Positions 8,770 to 17,609 of a stretch of 58,060 nucleotides of DNA are shown here, one piece after another; the first letter of the stretch is position 1; each line of letters opens with the position of its first letter. Location: positions 1-58,060 of the forward strand of contig AAZW01000030.1 in assembly GCA_000169995.1 (NCBI GenBank). Direction: 5' to 3'. The notes beneath the pieces were generated by a model. That model did no database searches. It had not been told where the DNA came from and saw only the letters and a list, made by a program, of their open reading frames with translations. Made by a program: the position numbers and the translations under genes. Source of the DNA: Vibrionales bacterium SWAT-3 (lineage in GTDB: Bacteria; Pseudomonadota; Gammaproteobacteria; Enterobacterales; Vibrionaceae).

Positions 8770-9480
8770 ATGAAACTGAATTTCTCTTTATACCGTTACA
8801 ATCCAGATGTCGACCAAAAGCCTTACATGAAGGAATACACCCTAGAGGTGGATGAAGGTTCAGACATGATGCTTCTGGATGCGCTGATTCTATTGAAAGA
8901 ACAAGATCCAACGATCGCATTCCGCCGCTCATGCCGTGAAGGTGTATGTGGTTCGGATGGTCTGAACATGAACGGTAAAAACGGCCTAGCGTGTATCACG
9001 CCTCTATCTGCGCTGAAAGGCGATAAGATCGTGATTCGCCCGCTGCCAGGTTTACCTGTTGTTCGTGACCTGATTGTTGATATGACTCAGTTCTACGATA
9101 ACTACGAAAAAGTAAAACCATTCCTAGTGTCTGATGGCAATGTACCACCGGCACGTGAAAACTTACAAAGCCCTGATGAGCGTGCTCATTTAGATGGACT
9201 GTACGAATGTATCATGTGTGCATGTTGTACAACGTCATGCCCATCGTTCTGGTGGAACCCTGACAAGTTCATCGGACCAGCAGGCCTACTTGCCGCGTAC
9301 CGTTGGCTAATTGATAGCCGAGATACTGCGACAGATGAACGTTTGTCTGATCTTGATGATGCATTTAGCGTTTTTCGTTGCCATGGCATCATGAATTGTG
9401 TAAGTGTTTGTCCTAAGGGATTAAATCCGACGAAAGCGATTGGTCACATCAAGACCATGTTAGTGAATCGTTCGGTTTAA
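8770..9480 (+). CDS. sdhB: Succinate dehydrogenase iron-sulfur subunit
   Basis: Carries electrons from FAD to quinone through three iron-sulfur clusters. The 236-aa product has SCREGVCGSDGLNMNG and GLAC for the 2Fe-2S cluster, and CIMCACCTTSCP with CHGIMNCVSVCPKG for the 4Fe-4S and 3Fe-4S clusters. An ATG at 8764 is possible, but AGGAG is only two bases from it and eight from the ATG at 8770, so I chose the latter, which also matches family starts (MKLNFSLYRYNP). A hairpin terminator follows before sucA. Confidence 0.96.
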   Translation: MKLNFSLYRYNPDVDQKPYMKEYTLEVDEGSDMMLLDALILLKEQDPTIAFRRSCREGVCGSDGLNMNGKNGLACITPLSALKGDKIVIRPLPGLPVVRDLIVDMTQFYDNYEKVKPFLVSDGNVPPARENLQSPDERAHLDGLYECIMCACCTTSCPSFWWNPDKFIGPAGLLAAYRWLIDSRDTATDERLSDLDDAFSVFRCHGIMNCVSVCPKGLNPTKAIGHIKTMLVNRSV

Positions 9481-9495
9481 GTTATAAAAAAAATT

Positions 9496-9525
9496 GCCGC
9501 CCTAGAAGTTTTGGGGCGGCCTTTT
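9496..9525 (+). terminator. Hairpin terminator or attenuator between sdhB and sucA
   Basis: A GC-rich 7-bp stem (GCCGCCC with GGGCGGC) is followed by CTTTT. It stands inside what is often one sdh-suc transcript, so it probably reduces read-through rather than ending the operon fully. Confidence 0.7.
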
Positions 9526-9578
9526 AATAGCTCGGCATAGACCGCAGCAAACGTGAAAACTACTGGTTAAGGGAAAAT

Positions 9579-12395
9579 ATGCACAACGGCGTGATGAAGG
9601 CATGGCTCGAGTCTTCACACTTGGCTGGCGCCAATGCAACGTACGTAGAAGAACTCTATGAACTGTATCTAAGTGACCCCGATTCGGTAAGTGACGAATG
9701 GAGAAGTGTTTTTGAAGAATTACCTGTGCAAGCTTCAGAAGCGGTGGAACAACCACACTCTCGTGTTCGTGAATACTTCCGTCGACTCGCTCAAGAAACA
9801 AAGCATTACAGTGTCCAAGTTAGTGATCCAGATGTCGATGCGAAACAAGTAAAAGTTCTGCAACTGATTAATGCTTATCGATTCCGAGGGCATCAAGCAG
9901 CAAATCTAGACCCCCTAGGTTTATGGAAGAGAGCGACAGTTGATGAACTGGACCCTTCTTTCCACACTCTTACCGAAGAAGACCTCAATGAGACGTTTAA
10001 CGTCGGCTCTTACGCGATTGGCCAAGAGACGATGGTGCTTAAAGATTTACACAAATCTCTAAAGCAAACCTATTGTGGTTCAATTGGTGCTGAATACATG
10101 CACATGACTAATACAGAGCAAAAACGTTGGATTCAACAACGTTTAGAGTCTGTGTCTGGTCAACCCTCTTTCAACAAAGAAGAAAAGCAAGCTTTCCTAG
10201 AAGAGCTAACCGCTGCTGAAGGTCTTGAGCGCTATCTTGGTGCGAAATTCCCAGGAGCGAAACGTTTCTCGTTGGAAGGTGGTGATGCACTTATCCCAAT
10301 GACGAAAGAGATCATTCGTCATGCTGGTGGACAAGGCATGCGTGAAGTCGTTGTTGGTATGGCTCACCGTGGTCGTCTAAACATGTTGGTTAACGTGCTT
10401 GGTAAAAAGCCGCAAGACCTGTTTGACGAGTTCGCGGGTAAGCACGACGAAACGTGGGGTACTGGTGATGTTAAATACCACCAAGGTTTCTCTGCGGATT
10501 TCGCGACACCAGGTGGCAACGTTCACTTAGCACTAGCATTCAACCCATCACACTTAGAAATCGTAAACCCAGTGGTTATCGGTTCAGTACGTGCACGTCA
10601 AGATCGCCTAGGTGATACTGATGGTAGCCGTGTACTGCCAATCACTATTCACGGTGACTCAGCAATCGCTGGTCAGGGTGTTGTGCAAGAGACGTTTAAC
10701 ATGTCTCAAGCTCGTGGTTTCTGTGTAGGTGGTACGGTTCGTATCGTTGTAAATAACCAAGTTGGTTTTACAACGTCTAACCCTCGCGACACACGCTCTA
10801 CGATGTACTGTACCGATATCGCTAAGATGGTACAGGCTCCGATTTTTCACGTTAATGCAGATGATCCAGAAGCGGTTGCTTTTGTTGCTCGCTTAGCACT
10901 GGATTACCGTAATACTTTCAAACGTGATGTTGTTATCGACCTAGTTTGTTACCGTCGCCACGGTCACAACGAAGCCGATGAGCCGAACGCAACTCAGCCT
11001 TTGATGTACCAAAAAATCAAGAAGCACCCAACACCACGTAAGCTTTACGCTGACGTGCTAATGGAGCGCGGTGAGTTTGGTATTGATACGGCAACTCAGC
11101 TGGTTAACGAATATCGTGACGCACTTGATCACGGTGAAGTTGTGGTTAAAGAGTGGCGCCCAATGGCACTTCACTCTGTAGACTGGTCTCCTTACCTAGG
11201 TCACGACTGGAATATTGATTGGGACAACAAAGTTGATATTGAGCGTCTAAAAGACCTTGGTACTAAGATTTGCCAATACCCAGAGAGCCACAAACTGCAA
11301 AGCCGAGTAAATAAACTGTACAACGATCGTACTGCCATGGTGAATGGTGAGAAACAAGTCGATTGGGGTATGGCTGAAACTCTGGCGTATGCAACACTTG
11401 TTGATGATGGCAAGCGTATTCGTATCTCTGGCCAAGATTCAGGCCGTGGTACCTTCTTCCACCGTCACTCAGTACTGCACAACCAATCAGACGCAAGCAC
11501 GTATGTTCCTCTTGCGAACATTCATGATAAGCAGGGTCCATTCCAAGTATTTGACTCGGTATTGTCTGAAGAAGCAGTGTTAGCGTTCGAGTATGGTTAC
11601 GCAACAGCAGAGCCAAGCGGTCTAACCCTTTGGGAAGCACAATTTGGTGATTTCGCAAACGGTGCGCAAGTGGTTATCGACCAATTTATTTCGTCAGGTG
11701 AGCAAAAGTGGGCACGTCTATGTGGCTTGACTATGCTGCTTCCTCACGGCTATGAAGGCCAAGGCCCAGAGCACTCTTCTGCGCGTCTTGAGCGTTACCT
11801 TCAATTGTGTGCTGAACAAAACATGCAGGTTGTTGTTCCTTCAACACCGGCTCAGGTTTACCACATGATTCGTCGTCAGGTAGTTCGACCAATGCGTCGT
11901 CCTCTGATTGTAATGTCACCTAAGTCATTGCTTCGTCACCCGCTGTGTACGTCTTCTCTAGAAGACCTAGCAGAAGGTACGTTCCAACCAGCTATCGCAG
12001 AGATTGACGATATCGCCCCTGAGAACGTAAAACGCGTCGTATTCTGTTCAGGTAAGGTTTACTTCGACCTACTTGACCAAAGACGTAAGAACGAGCAAGA
12101 CGACGTTGCTATTGTTCGTATTGAGCAGCTATACCCATTCCCTTACGAGGATGTTCGCGCTGCAATTGCACAATACACAAATGTCGTTGATTACGTTTGG
12201 TGTCAAGAAGAGCCTCAGAACCAAGGTGCTTGGTACAGCAGCCAACATAACTTCCGAGCTGCTATCCCAGTAGGCGCTGATATTCAATACGCAGGTCGTC
12301 CTGCATCAGCATCACCAGCTGTAGGCTATATGTCGGTACACTTGAAACAACAAAAAGCGTTAGTAGATGACGCTCTGACCCTACCAAAGAACTAG
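9579..12395 (+). CDS. sucA: 2-oxoglutarate dehydrogenase E1 component
   Basis: Thiamine-diphosphate-dependent decarboxylase of the 2-oxoglutarate dehydrogenase complex, making succinyl groups for SucB. The 938-aa length matches the family. The N-terminus MHNGVMKAWLESSHLAGAN aligns with other SucA proteins and carries the E2-binding region. GDSAIAGQGVVQE and FNMSQARGFCVGGTVRIVVNN form the cofactor-binding part, with HGHNEADEPNATQP further on. The ATG at 9579 follows AAGGGAAAAT. It is separated from sucB by only 21 bp. Confidence 0.97.
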   Translation: MHNGVMKAWLESSHLAGANATYVEELYELYLSDPDSVSDEWRSVFEELPVQASEAVEQPHSRVREYFRRLAQETKHYSVQVSDPDVDAKQVKVLQLINAYRFRGHQAANLDPLGLWKRATVDELDPSFHTLTEEDLNETFNVGSYAIGQETMVLKDLHKSLKQTYCGSIGAEYMHMTNTEQKRWIQQRLESVSGQPSFNKEEKQAFLEELTAAEGLERYLGAKFPGAKRFSLEGGDALIPMTKEIIRHAGGQGMREVVVGMAHRGRLNMLVNVLGKKPQDLFDEFAGKHDETWGTGDVKYHQGFSADFATPGGNVHLALAFNPSHLEIVNPVVIGSVRARQDRLGDTDGSRVLPITIHGDSAIAGQGVVQETFNMSQARGFCVGGTVRIVVNNQVGFTTSNPRDTRSTMYCTDIAKMVQAPIFHVNADDPEAVAFVARLALDYRNTFKRDVVIDLVCYRRHGHNEADEPNATQPLMYQKIKKHPTPRKLYADVLMERGEFGIDTATQLVNEYRDALDHGEVVVKEWRPMALHSVDWSPYLGHDWNIDWDNKVDIERLKDLGTKICQYPESHKLQSRVNKLYNDRTAMVNGEKQVDWGMAETLAYATLVDDGKRIRISGQDSGRGTFFHRHSVLHNQSDASTYVPLANIHDKQGPFQVFDSVLSEEAVLAFEYGYATAEPSGLTLWEAQFGDFANGAQVVIDQFISSGEQKWARLCGLTMLLPHGYEGQGPEHSSARLERYLQLCAEQNMQVVVPSTPAQVYHMIRRQVVRPMRRPLIVMSPKSLLRHPLCTSSLEDLAEGTFQPAIAEIDDIAPENVKRVVFCSGKVYFDLLDQRRKNEQDDVAIVRIEQLYPFPYEDVRAAIAQYTNVVDYVWCQEEPQNQGAWYSSQHNFRAAIPVGADIQYAGRPASASPAVGYMSVHLKQQKALVDDALTLPKN

Positions 12396-12416
12396 AAGTA
12401 AAAGGAAAATACAGAC

Positions 12417-13622
12417 ATGACAATTGAAATTCTGGTTCCAGATTTACCTGAATCTGTGGCTGATGCAACAGTTGCGACTTGGCACAAAAAACCAGGCGAA
12501 GCGGTTGCACGTGATGAAGTCATTGTAGATATCGAAACAGACAAAGTAGTTCTAGAAGTACCTGCGCCTGAAGCGGGTGTTCTGGAAGCTATCATCGAAG
12601 ACGAAGGTGCTACGGTACTTTCCAAGCAGCTTATTGCTAAGTTGAAGCCTGGCGCGGTTGCAGGTGAGCCAACAACAGATATCACTGAAGACACAGAAGC
12701 ATCTCCTGACAAACGCCATAAAGCAGCGCTTACAGAAGAGAGCAACGACGCACTGAGCCCAGCTGTTCGTCGTCTTCTAGCTGAACACAACCTACAACCA
12801 GCTGACGTGAAAGGCACTGGTGTTGGTGGTCGTATTACTCGTGAAGACATCGACGCACACCTAGCGGCAGCGAAAGCGGCGCCGGCAGCAGCTGCACCAG
12901 CGGTTGAAGCGCCAGCGGCAGCTCGTAGCCAGAAGCGCGTGCCTATGACTCGCCTACGTAAGACAGTAGCTAACCGTCTTCTAGAAGCGAAGAACAGCAC
13001 AGCAATGCTAACGACGTTCAACGAAGTAAACATGAAGCCAATCATGGATCTTCGTAAGCAGTACAAAGACCAATTCGAGAAGCGTCACGACACGCGTCTT
13101 GGTTTCATGTCTTTCTACGTGAAAGCGGTAACTGAAGCGCTTAAGCGTTACCCAGAAGTAAACGCATCTATCGATGGTGATGATATCGTTTACCACAACT
13201 ACTTCGATATCAGCATGGCGGTATCTACGCCACGTGGTCTAGTGACTCCAGTACTGAAAGACTGTGACACACTAGGTTTCGCTGACATTGAAAAAGGCAT
13301 CAAAGAGCTAGCGATCAAAGGCCGTGACGGCAAGCTAACTGTTGATGAACTAATGGGTGGTAACTTCACTATCACAAACGGTGGTGTATTTGGCTCTCTA
13401 ATGTCTACGCCAATCATCAACCCACCACAAGCGGCTATCTTGGGTATGCACAAAATCCAAGAACGTCCAATGGCAGTTGATGGCAAAGTAGAAATTCTAC
13501 CAATGATGTACCTAGCGCTTTCTTACGACCACCGTCTAATCGATGGCCGTGAATCAGTTGGCTTCCTAGTGACCATCAAAGAGCTTCTAGAAGATCCTGC
13601 ACGTCTGCTATTAGACGTTTAG
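12417..13622 (+). CDS. sucB: Dihydrolipoyl succinyltransferase (E2 of 2-oxoglutarate dehydrogenase)
   Basis: Transfers the succinyl group from E1 via lipoate to CoA and forms the core of the complex. Domains in order are: one lipoyl domain (residues 1-78) with the lipoylated lysine K43 in ETDKVVLEV; a peripheral-subunit-binding domain near 110-146 (SPAVRRLLAEHNL); an Ala/Pro-rich linker near 150-168; and the catalytic domain ending with SYDHRLIDGRE, catalytic H372. The length is 401 aa. The start ATG follows AAAAGGAAAATACAGAC. No lpd gene is nearby, as E3 is normally encoded with pyruvate dehydrogenase. Confidence 0.97.
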   Translation: MTIEILVPDLPESVADATVATWHKKPGEAVARDEVIVDIETDKVVLEVPAPEAGVLEAIIEDEGATVLSKQLIAKLKPGAVAGEPTTDITEDTEASPDKRHKAALTEESNDALSPAVRRLLAEHNLQPADVKGTGVGGRITREDIDAHLAAAKAAPAAAAPAVEAPAAARSQKRVPMTRLRKTVANRLLEAKNSTAMLTTFNEVNMKPIMDLRKQYKDQFEKRHDTRLGFMSFYVKAVTEALKRYPEVNASIDGDDIVYHNYFDISMAVSTPRGLVTPVLKDCDTLGFADIEKGIKELAIKGRDGKLTVDELMGGNFTITNGGVFGSLMSTPIINPPQAAILGMHKIQERPMAVDGKVEILPMMYLALSYDHRLIDGRESVGFLVTIKELLEDPARLLLDV

Positions 13623-13828
13623 TATCGCTAAAACGTCTAGTTAGCCCTGTTAGCTAGACGTAAAAAGTTTCAAAGGCTAGGCTGCTCAACGTCTGGCCTT
13701 CACTTGAACTGTTAAGCCATTACAAAATGGACAGCAGTTGATTTGAGAAGACCCTACAGACGTAACACAGGAAACTGTGTCGTTATGGAAATAATAATCC
13801 CTTAAGGGAAAATAAACGGAATATCAAA
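13623..13828 (+). promoter_or_regulatory. sucB-sucC spacer with two hairpins
   Basis: This 206-bp gap is long for an operon interior. It holds an inverted repeat ACGTCTAG/CTAGACGT (13633-13640 and 13654-13661) and a hairpin ACACAG-GAAA-CTGTGT (13765-13780) with a GNRA tetraloop about 50 bp ahead of sucC. Neither has a T run. They could be RNA-processing or mRNA-stability sites, or mark an internal promoter for sucCD; nothing more can be read directly. Confidence 0.45.
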
Positions 13829-14995
13829 ATGAATTTGCATGAATACCAAGCCAAACAGCTGTTTGCAGAATTCGGTTTGCCTGTACCAGAAGGTTTCGCA
13901 TGTGATACTGCACAAGAAGCTTTCGAAGCTGCTGGCCGTATTTCAACTGAGAAAAAAGTCGTTAAGTGTCAAGTACACGCTGGTGGCCGCGGTAAAGCGG
14001 GTGGCGTAGAGCTACACGACACAAAAGAAGGCGTTAAAGAGTTTGCACAAAAGTGGCTAGGTAAAAACCTAGTGACTTACCAAACAGACGCAAATGGTCA
14101 GCCTGTAACTAAGATCCTAGTTGAAGAAGCGTCAAACATCGCTAACGAACTTTACCTAGGTGCTGTTGTTGACCGTGCAACTCGTAAAATTGTATTCATG
14201 GCGTCAACTGAAGGCGGTGTGGACATCGAGAAAATCGCTGAAGAAACTCCAGAGTTGATTCACCAATCTGCGATCGATCCTCTAGTAGGCCCTCAAGCTT
14301 ACCAAGGCCGTGAACTGGCATTCAAACTTGGTTTAGTTGGCGATCAAATCAAACAGTTCGTTAAGATCTTCATGGGTCTTGGTGAAATGTTCGCTCAGTA
14401 CGATCTAGCTCTACTGGAAATTAACCCACTTGTTATCACTGGTGAAGGCAACCTGCTTTGTCTAGACGGCAAGATCAACATCGACTCAAACGCGATGTAC
14501 CGTCAACCTAAACTGCGTGAAATGCACGATCCATCTCAAGAAGATGAGCGCGAAGCACACGCAGCACAGTGGGAACTAAACTACGTAGCACTAGATGGTA
14601 ACGTTGGCTGTATGGTTAACGGTGCAGGCCTTGCGATGGGTACGATGGATATCGTTAACCTACACGGCGGAAAACCAGCAAACTTCCTTGATGTAGGCGG
14701 CGGCGCAACGAAAGAGCGTGTAGCTGAAGCATTCAAGATCATCCTTTCTGATGACAATGTTAGCGCAGTACTAGTAAACATCTTCGGTGGCATCGTACGT
14801 TGTGACATGATCGCTGAAGGTATTATCGGTGCGGTTAAAGAAGTAGGCGTAACAGTACCTGTTGTTGTTCGTCTAGAAGGTACAAACGCAGACCTAGGTC
14901 GCGAAGTACTTGCTAATTCTGACGTTGATATCATTGCAGCTGAATCTCTAACAGATGCTGCTCAGAAAGTTGTTGCTGCTGCGGAGGCGAAATAA
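13829..14995 (+). CDS. sucC: Succinyl-CoA synthetase beta subunit (ADP-forming)
   Basis: With SucD it makes ATP and succinate from succinyl-CoA. The 388-aa length equals that of E. coli SucC. The N-terminal ATP-grasp domain starts MNLHEYQAKQLFAEFGLPVP, with HAGGRGKAGGV for nucleotide binding. The C-terminal CoA-ligase domain contains NGAGLAMGTMDIV, FLDVGGGA and VNIFGGIVRCD. The stop overlaps the sucD start in TAATG, so the two subunits are translationally coupled in equal amounts. Confidence 0.97.
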   Translation: MNLHEYQAKQLFAEFGLPVPEGFACDTAQEAFEAAGRISTEKKVVKCQVHAGGRGKAGGVELHDTKEGVKEFAQKWLGKNLVTYQTDANGQPVTKILVEEASNIANELYLGAVVDRATRKIVFMASTEGGVDIEKIAEETPELIHQSAIDPLVGPQAYQGRELAFKLGLVGDQIKQFVKIFMGLGEMFAQYDLALLEINPLVITGEGNLLCLDGKINIDSNAMYRQPKLREMHDPSQEDEREAHAAQWELNYVALDGNVGCMVNGAGLAMGTMDIVNLHGGKPANFLDVGGGATKERVAEAFKIILSDDNVSAVLVNIFGGIVRCDMIAEGIIGAVKEVGVTVPVVVRLEGTNADLGREVLANSDVDIIAAESLTDAAQKVVAAAEAK

Positions 14996-15867
14996 TGTCT
15001 GTATTAATTAACAAAGACACTAAAGTAATCTGTCAGGGTTTCACTGGCGGTCAAGGTACATTCCACTCAGAGCAAGCTATCGCATACGGTACGCAAATGG
15101 TTGGTGGTGTATCTCCTGGTAAAGGTGGTCAAACTCACCTTGGTCTTCCTGTATTCAACACTGTACGCGAAGCAGTCGAAGTAACTGGCGCAACAGCAAC
15201 GGTTATCTACGTACCAGCACCTTTCTGTAAAGACGCAATCCTAGAAGCGATTGATGCAGGTATCGAACTGATCGTAACGATCACTGAAGGTATCCCAACA
15301 ACAGACATGATCGACGTTAAAGTGAAGCTAGAAGAAACTGGCGTTCGCATGATCGGTCCTAACTGTCCAGGTCTTATCACTCCAGACGAGTGTAAGATTG
15401 GTATCATGCCTGGTCACATCCACAAGAAAGGTAAAGTAGGTATCGTATCTCGTTCAGGTACTCTTACTTACGAAGCAGTTAAACAAACAACAGATGAAGG
15501 CTTCGGTCAGTCTACGTGTGTTGGTATCGGTGGTGACCCAATCCCAGGTTCAAACTTCATTGATATCCTAAAACTGTTCCAAGAAGACCCTGAGACTGAA
15601 GCAATCGTAATGATTGGTGAGATCGGTGGTACTGCGGAAGAAGAAGCGGCAGCGTTCATCAAAGAGAACGTAACTAAGCCAGTTGTTTCTTACATCGCAG
15701 GTGTTACTGCTCCTCCGGGTAAACGTATGGGCCACGCTGGCGCAATCATCTCTGGCGGTAAAGGTACTGCTGAAGACAAATTCGCAGCACTAGAAGCAGC
15801 AGGCGTTAAGACAGTTAAGTCTCTTGCTGACATCGGTAAAGGTCTACGTGAGATTACTGGTTGGTAA
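14995..15867 (+). CDS. sucD: Succinyl-CoA synthetase alpha subunit
   Basis: Carries the CoA-binding site and the phosphohistidine intermediate of succinyl-CoA synthetase. The 290-aa product shows the N-terminal CoA-binding fold (CQGFTGGQGTFHSEQAIAYG), the IGPNCPG loop near residue 123, and PGKRMGHAGAI with the phosphorylated histidine at about residue 247. It starts within the sucC stop codon and is followed by a strong terminator that ends the TCA operon. Confidence 0.97.
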   Translation: MSVLINKDTKVICQGFTGGQGTFHSEQAIAYGTQMVGGVSPGKGGQTHLGLPVFNTVREAVEVTGATATVIYVPAPFCKDAILEAIDAGIELIVTITEGIPTTDMIDVKVKLEETGVRMIGPNCPGLITPDECKIGIMPGHIHKKGKVGIVSRSGTLTYEAVKQTTDEGFGQSTCVGIGGDPIPGSNFIDILKLFQEDPETEAIVMIGEIGGTAEEEAAAFIKENVTKPVVSYIAGVTAPPGKRMGHAGAIISGGKGTAEDKFAALEAAGVKTVKSLADIGKGLREITGW

Positions 15868-15893
15868 TCTGCGCTTTAAGCGATGAATAATAG

Positions 15894-15923
15894 AAAGGCT
15901 TGGTCAATGACCAAGCCTTTTTT
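15894..15923 (+). terminator. Intrinsic terminator after sucD
   Basis: AAAGGCTTGGTCA pairs with TGACCAAGCCTTT around a short loop and is followed by T residues; end of the sdh-suc block. Confidence 0.88.
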
Positions 15924-15958
15924 GTTTGTATGGTTTTTTAAGATGCGAGATCGTAACG

Positions 15959-16744
15959 TTAAGCGCGGCTCTTAACCATCTGGGACAACATAAACATTGC
16001 AGCAGCACTGATCACAACAGATGGGCCAGCAGGTGTGTCGTAAAACCAAGATAGGCTCAGTCCGCCACATACTGCGATTGAGCCAATAATTGAAGCGAAC
16101 AACGCCATTTGCTCCGGTGTACTTGAGAACTTTCTTGCCGTTGCTGCAGGGATAATCAACAGTGATGTCATGATTAACGCCCCAACAAACTTCATACCAA
16201 CCGCAATCACGATGCCGACCAGTAGCATTAGAATCAGGCGCATTAAATCAATGTTGATGCCATCAACCGCTGCAAGATCTTCGTTCACCGTTGTCGATAA
16301 CAGCGGTCGCCAGAAGATAGCCAAAACCAAACCAATAACACCGGCGCCCGCATAGATGAACACTAAATCAGTAGGAGAAACGGCAAGCAGATCACCGAAT
16401 AGGTAACTCATAAGGTCAACACGCACGTTATCTAAGAAGCTAACAGCAACCAAGCCGAGTGACAGTGCACTGTGGGCTAATATGCCAAGCAACGTATCTG
16501 TCGCGACCAACTTTTGCTTTTGTAAGGTCACGAGTAGTACGGCCAACATTAAGCAGCAAATCAGCAGCGCGAGGTACAAGTTAATATTGAACAGAAAACC
16601 AAGCGCTAAACCCATTAAAGAGGCGTGTGCCAGTGTGTCACCAAAGTACGCCATCTTACGCCACACCACGAACGAACCTAGTGGACCAGCAATAAGTGCA
16701 ATGCCTAAGCCAGCGAGGATAGAAGGTAAAAGAAACTCAAGCAT
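15959..16744 (-). CDS. znuB: Zinc ABC transporter permease
   Basis: Integral membrane subunit of the high-affinity zinc importer. The 261-aa product is almost entirely hydrophobic, with about eight predicted membrane segments and the ABC-3 family signature around GPLGSFVVWRKMAYFGDTLAH near the N-terminus. Its start overlaps the last base of znuC, so the two are coupled. It shares the Zur-controlled divergent promoter region with znuA. Confidence 0.94.
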   Translation of the reverse strand: MLEFLLPSILAGLGIALIAGPLGSFVVWRKMAYFGDTLAHASLMGLALGFLFNINLYLALLICCLMLAVLLVTLQKQKLVATDTLLGILAHSALSLGLVAVSFLDNVRVDLMSYLFGDLLAVSPTDLVFIYAGAGVIGLVLAIFWRPLLSTTVNEDLAAVDGINIDLMRLILMLLVGIVIAVGMKFVGALIMTSLLIIPAATARKFSSTPEQMALFASIIGSIAVCGGLSLSWFYDTPAGPSVVISAAAMFMLSQMVKSRA

Positions 16745-17526
16745 TAGTGTTGATGTCCGTGTTTATGGCTAGAACAGTCGTGCACATCTCCAGATACAGG
16801 TTGGCCTGCTAAGTCATGGTGATGATGGTTATGTTGGTGATGGTAGAACGCCAAGCTCTCTTGCACCGCGGTACCGAAGAGGGCGATGTAAGAAGGGTGA
16901 TGTTTGATATCTGCAGGAGCACCTGAACAGCAGATGTGGTGGTGTAAACAGATCACGTCATCTGTTTTTGCCATCACCAAATGCAAGTCATGTGACACCA
17001 TAAATACAGCGCAACCAAAGCGATGGCGAATAGAGTCAATCAGTTCATAGAGATCAATTTGACCCTGTACATCAACGCCTTGTGCAGGTTCATCAAGGAC
17101 CAATAGGTCAGGTCTTCTCAAAAGGGACCGAGCAATCAGTACGCGTTGGTTTTCACCACCTGATAGCTGATGCATGTTGCTTTTCATCAGGTGTTCAGCA
17201 CCGACGAGTTTTAGCGCTTCTAAGATCTCTTGTTTACTGAATTTACCAGTGAGTTTAAGGAAACGCTCTACATTGAGAGGTAGAGAGTCATTCAGCTTTA
17301 GCTTTTGAGGAACATAACCAATTTTTAGTTTTTTTGATTTGGTAATCTTTCCGGAGTATTTGTGCTGGAGCCCAAGTAGTACTTTTACTAGGGTTGATTT
17401 TCCCGCACCGTTTGGCCCAATTAGGGTAGTGATTCTGCCACGCTCTAAATTTAGAGAGATATTGTCTAGGACTTTTCGACCGTCAAACTCGACGCTCACA
17501 GAATCTAGTTGGATTAAGTTATCCAT
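16744..17526 (-). CDS. znuC: Zinc ABC transporter ATP-binding protein
   Basis: ATPase of the zinc importer, 260 aa. Walker A is GPNGAGKST near residue 38, the ABC signature is LSGGENQRVLIARSLL near 122, and Walker B is LLVLDEPAQGVD. The last 50 residues form a histidine-rich tail (HHQHNHHHHD, then further His pairs to the end), as in other ZnuC proteins from vibrios and enterics; it may bind zinc as a local sensor or buffer, which is inference. The start codon lies 84 bp from znuA, with a Zur box between. Confidence 0.95.
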   Translation of the reverse strand: MDNLIQLDSVSVEFDGRKVLDNISLNLERGRITTLIGPNGAGKSTLVKVLLGLQHKYSGKITKSKKLKIGYVPQKLKLNDSLPLNVERFLKLTGKFSKQEILEALKLVGAEHLMKSNMHQLSGGENQRVLIARSLLRRPDLLVLDEPAQGVDVQGQIDLYELIDSIRHRFGCAVFMVSHDLHLVMAKTDDVICLHHHICCSGAPADIKHHPSYIALFGTAVQESLAFYHHQHNHHHHDLAGQPVSGDVHDCSSHKHGHQH

Positions 17527-17551
17527 GAATAGAACTCATTTGCAATTCGCT

Positions 17552-17570
17552 AATGTTATAATGTAACATT
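17552..17570. promoter_or_regulatory. Zur box between znuC and znuA
   Basis: The sequence AATGTTATAATGTAACATT is a near-perfect palindrome and closely matches the gammaproteobacterial Zur operator (AATGTTATAATATAACATT type). It lies centrally in the 83-bp gap between the divergent znuCB and znuA genes and should repress both when zinc is plentiful. TATAAT inside it could also be a -10 element. Confidence 0.88.
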
Positions 17571-17609
17571 TACCTCAAGCCTAAGCTACTTTTCTATTAT
17601 CGAGGAATT

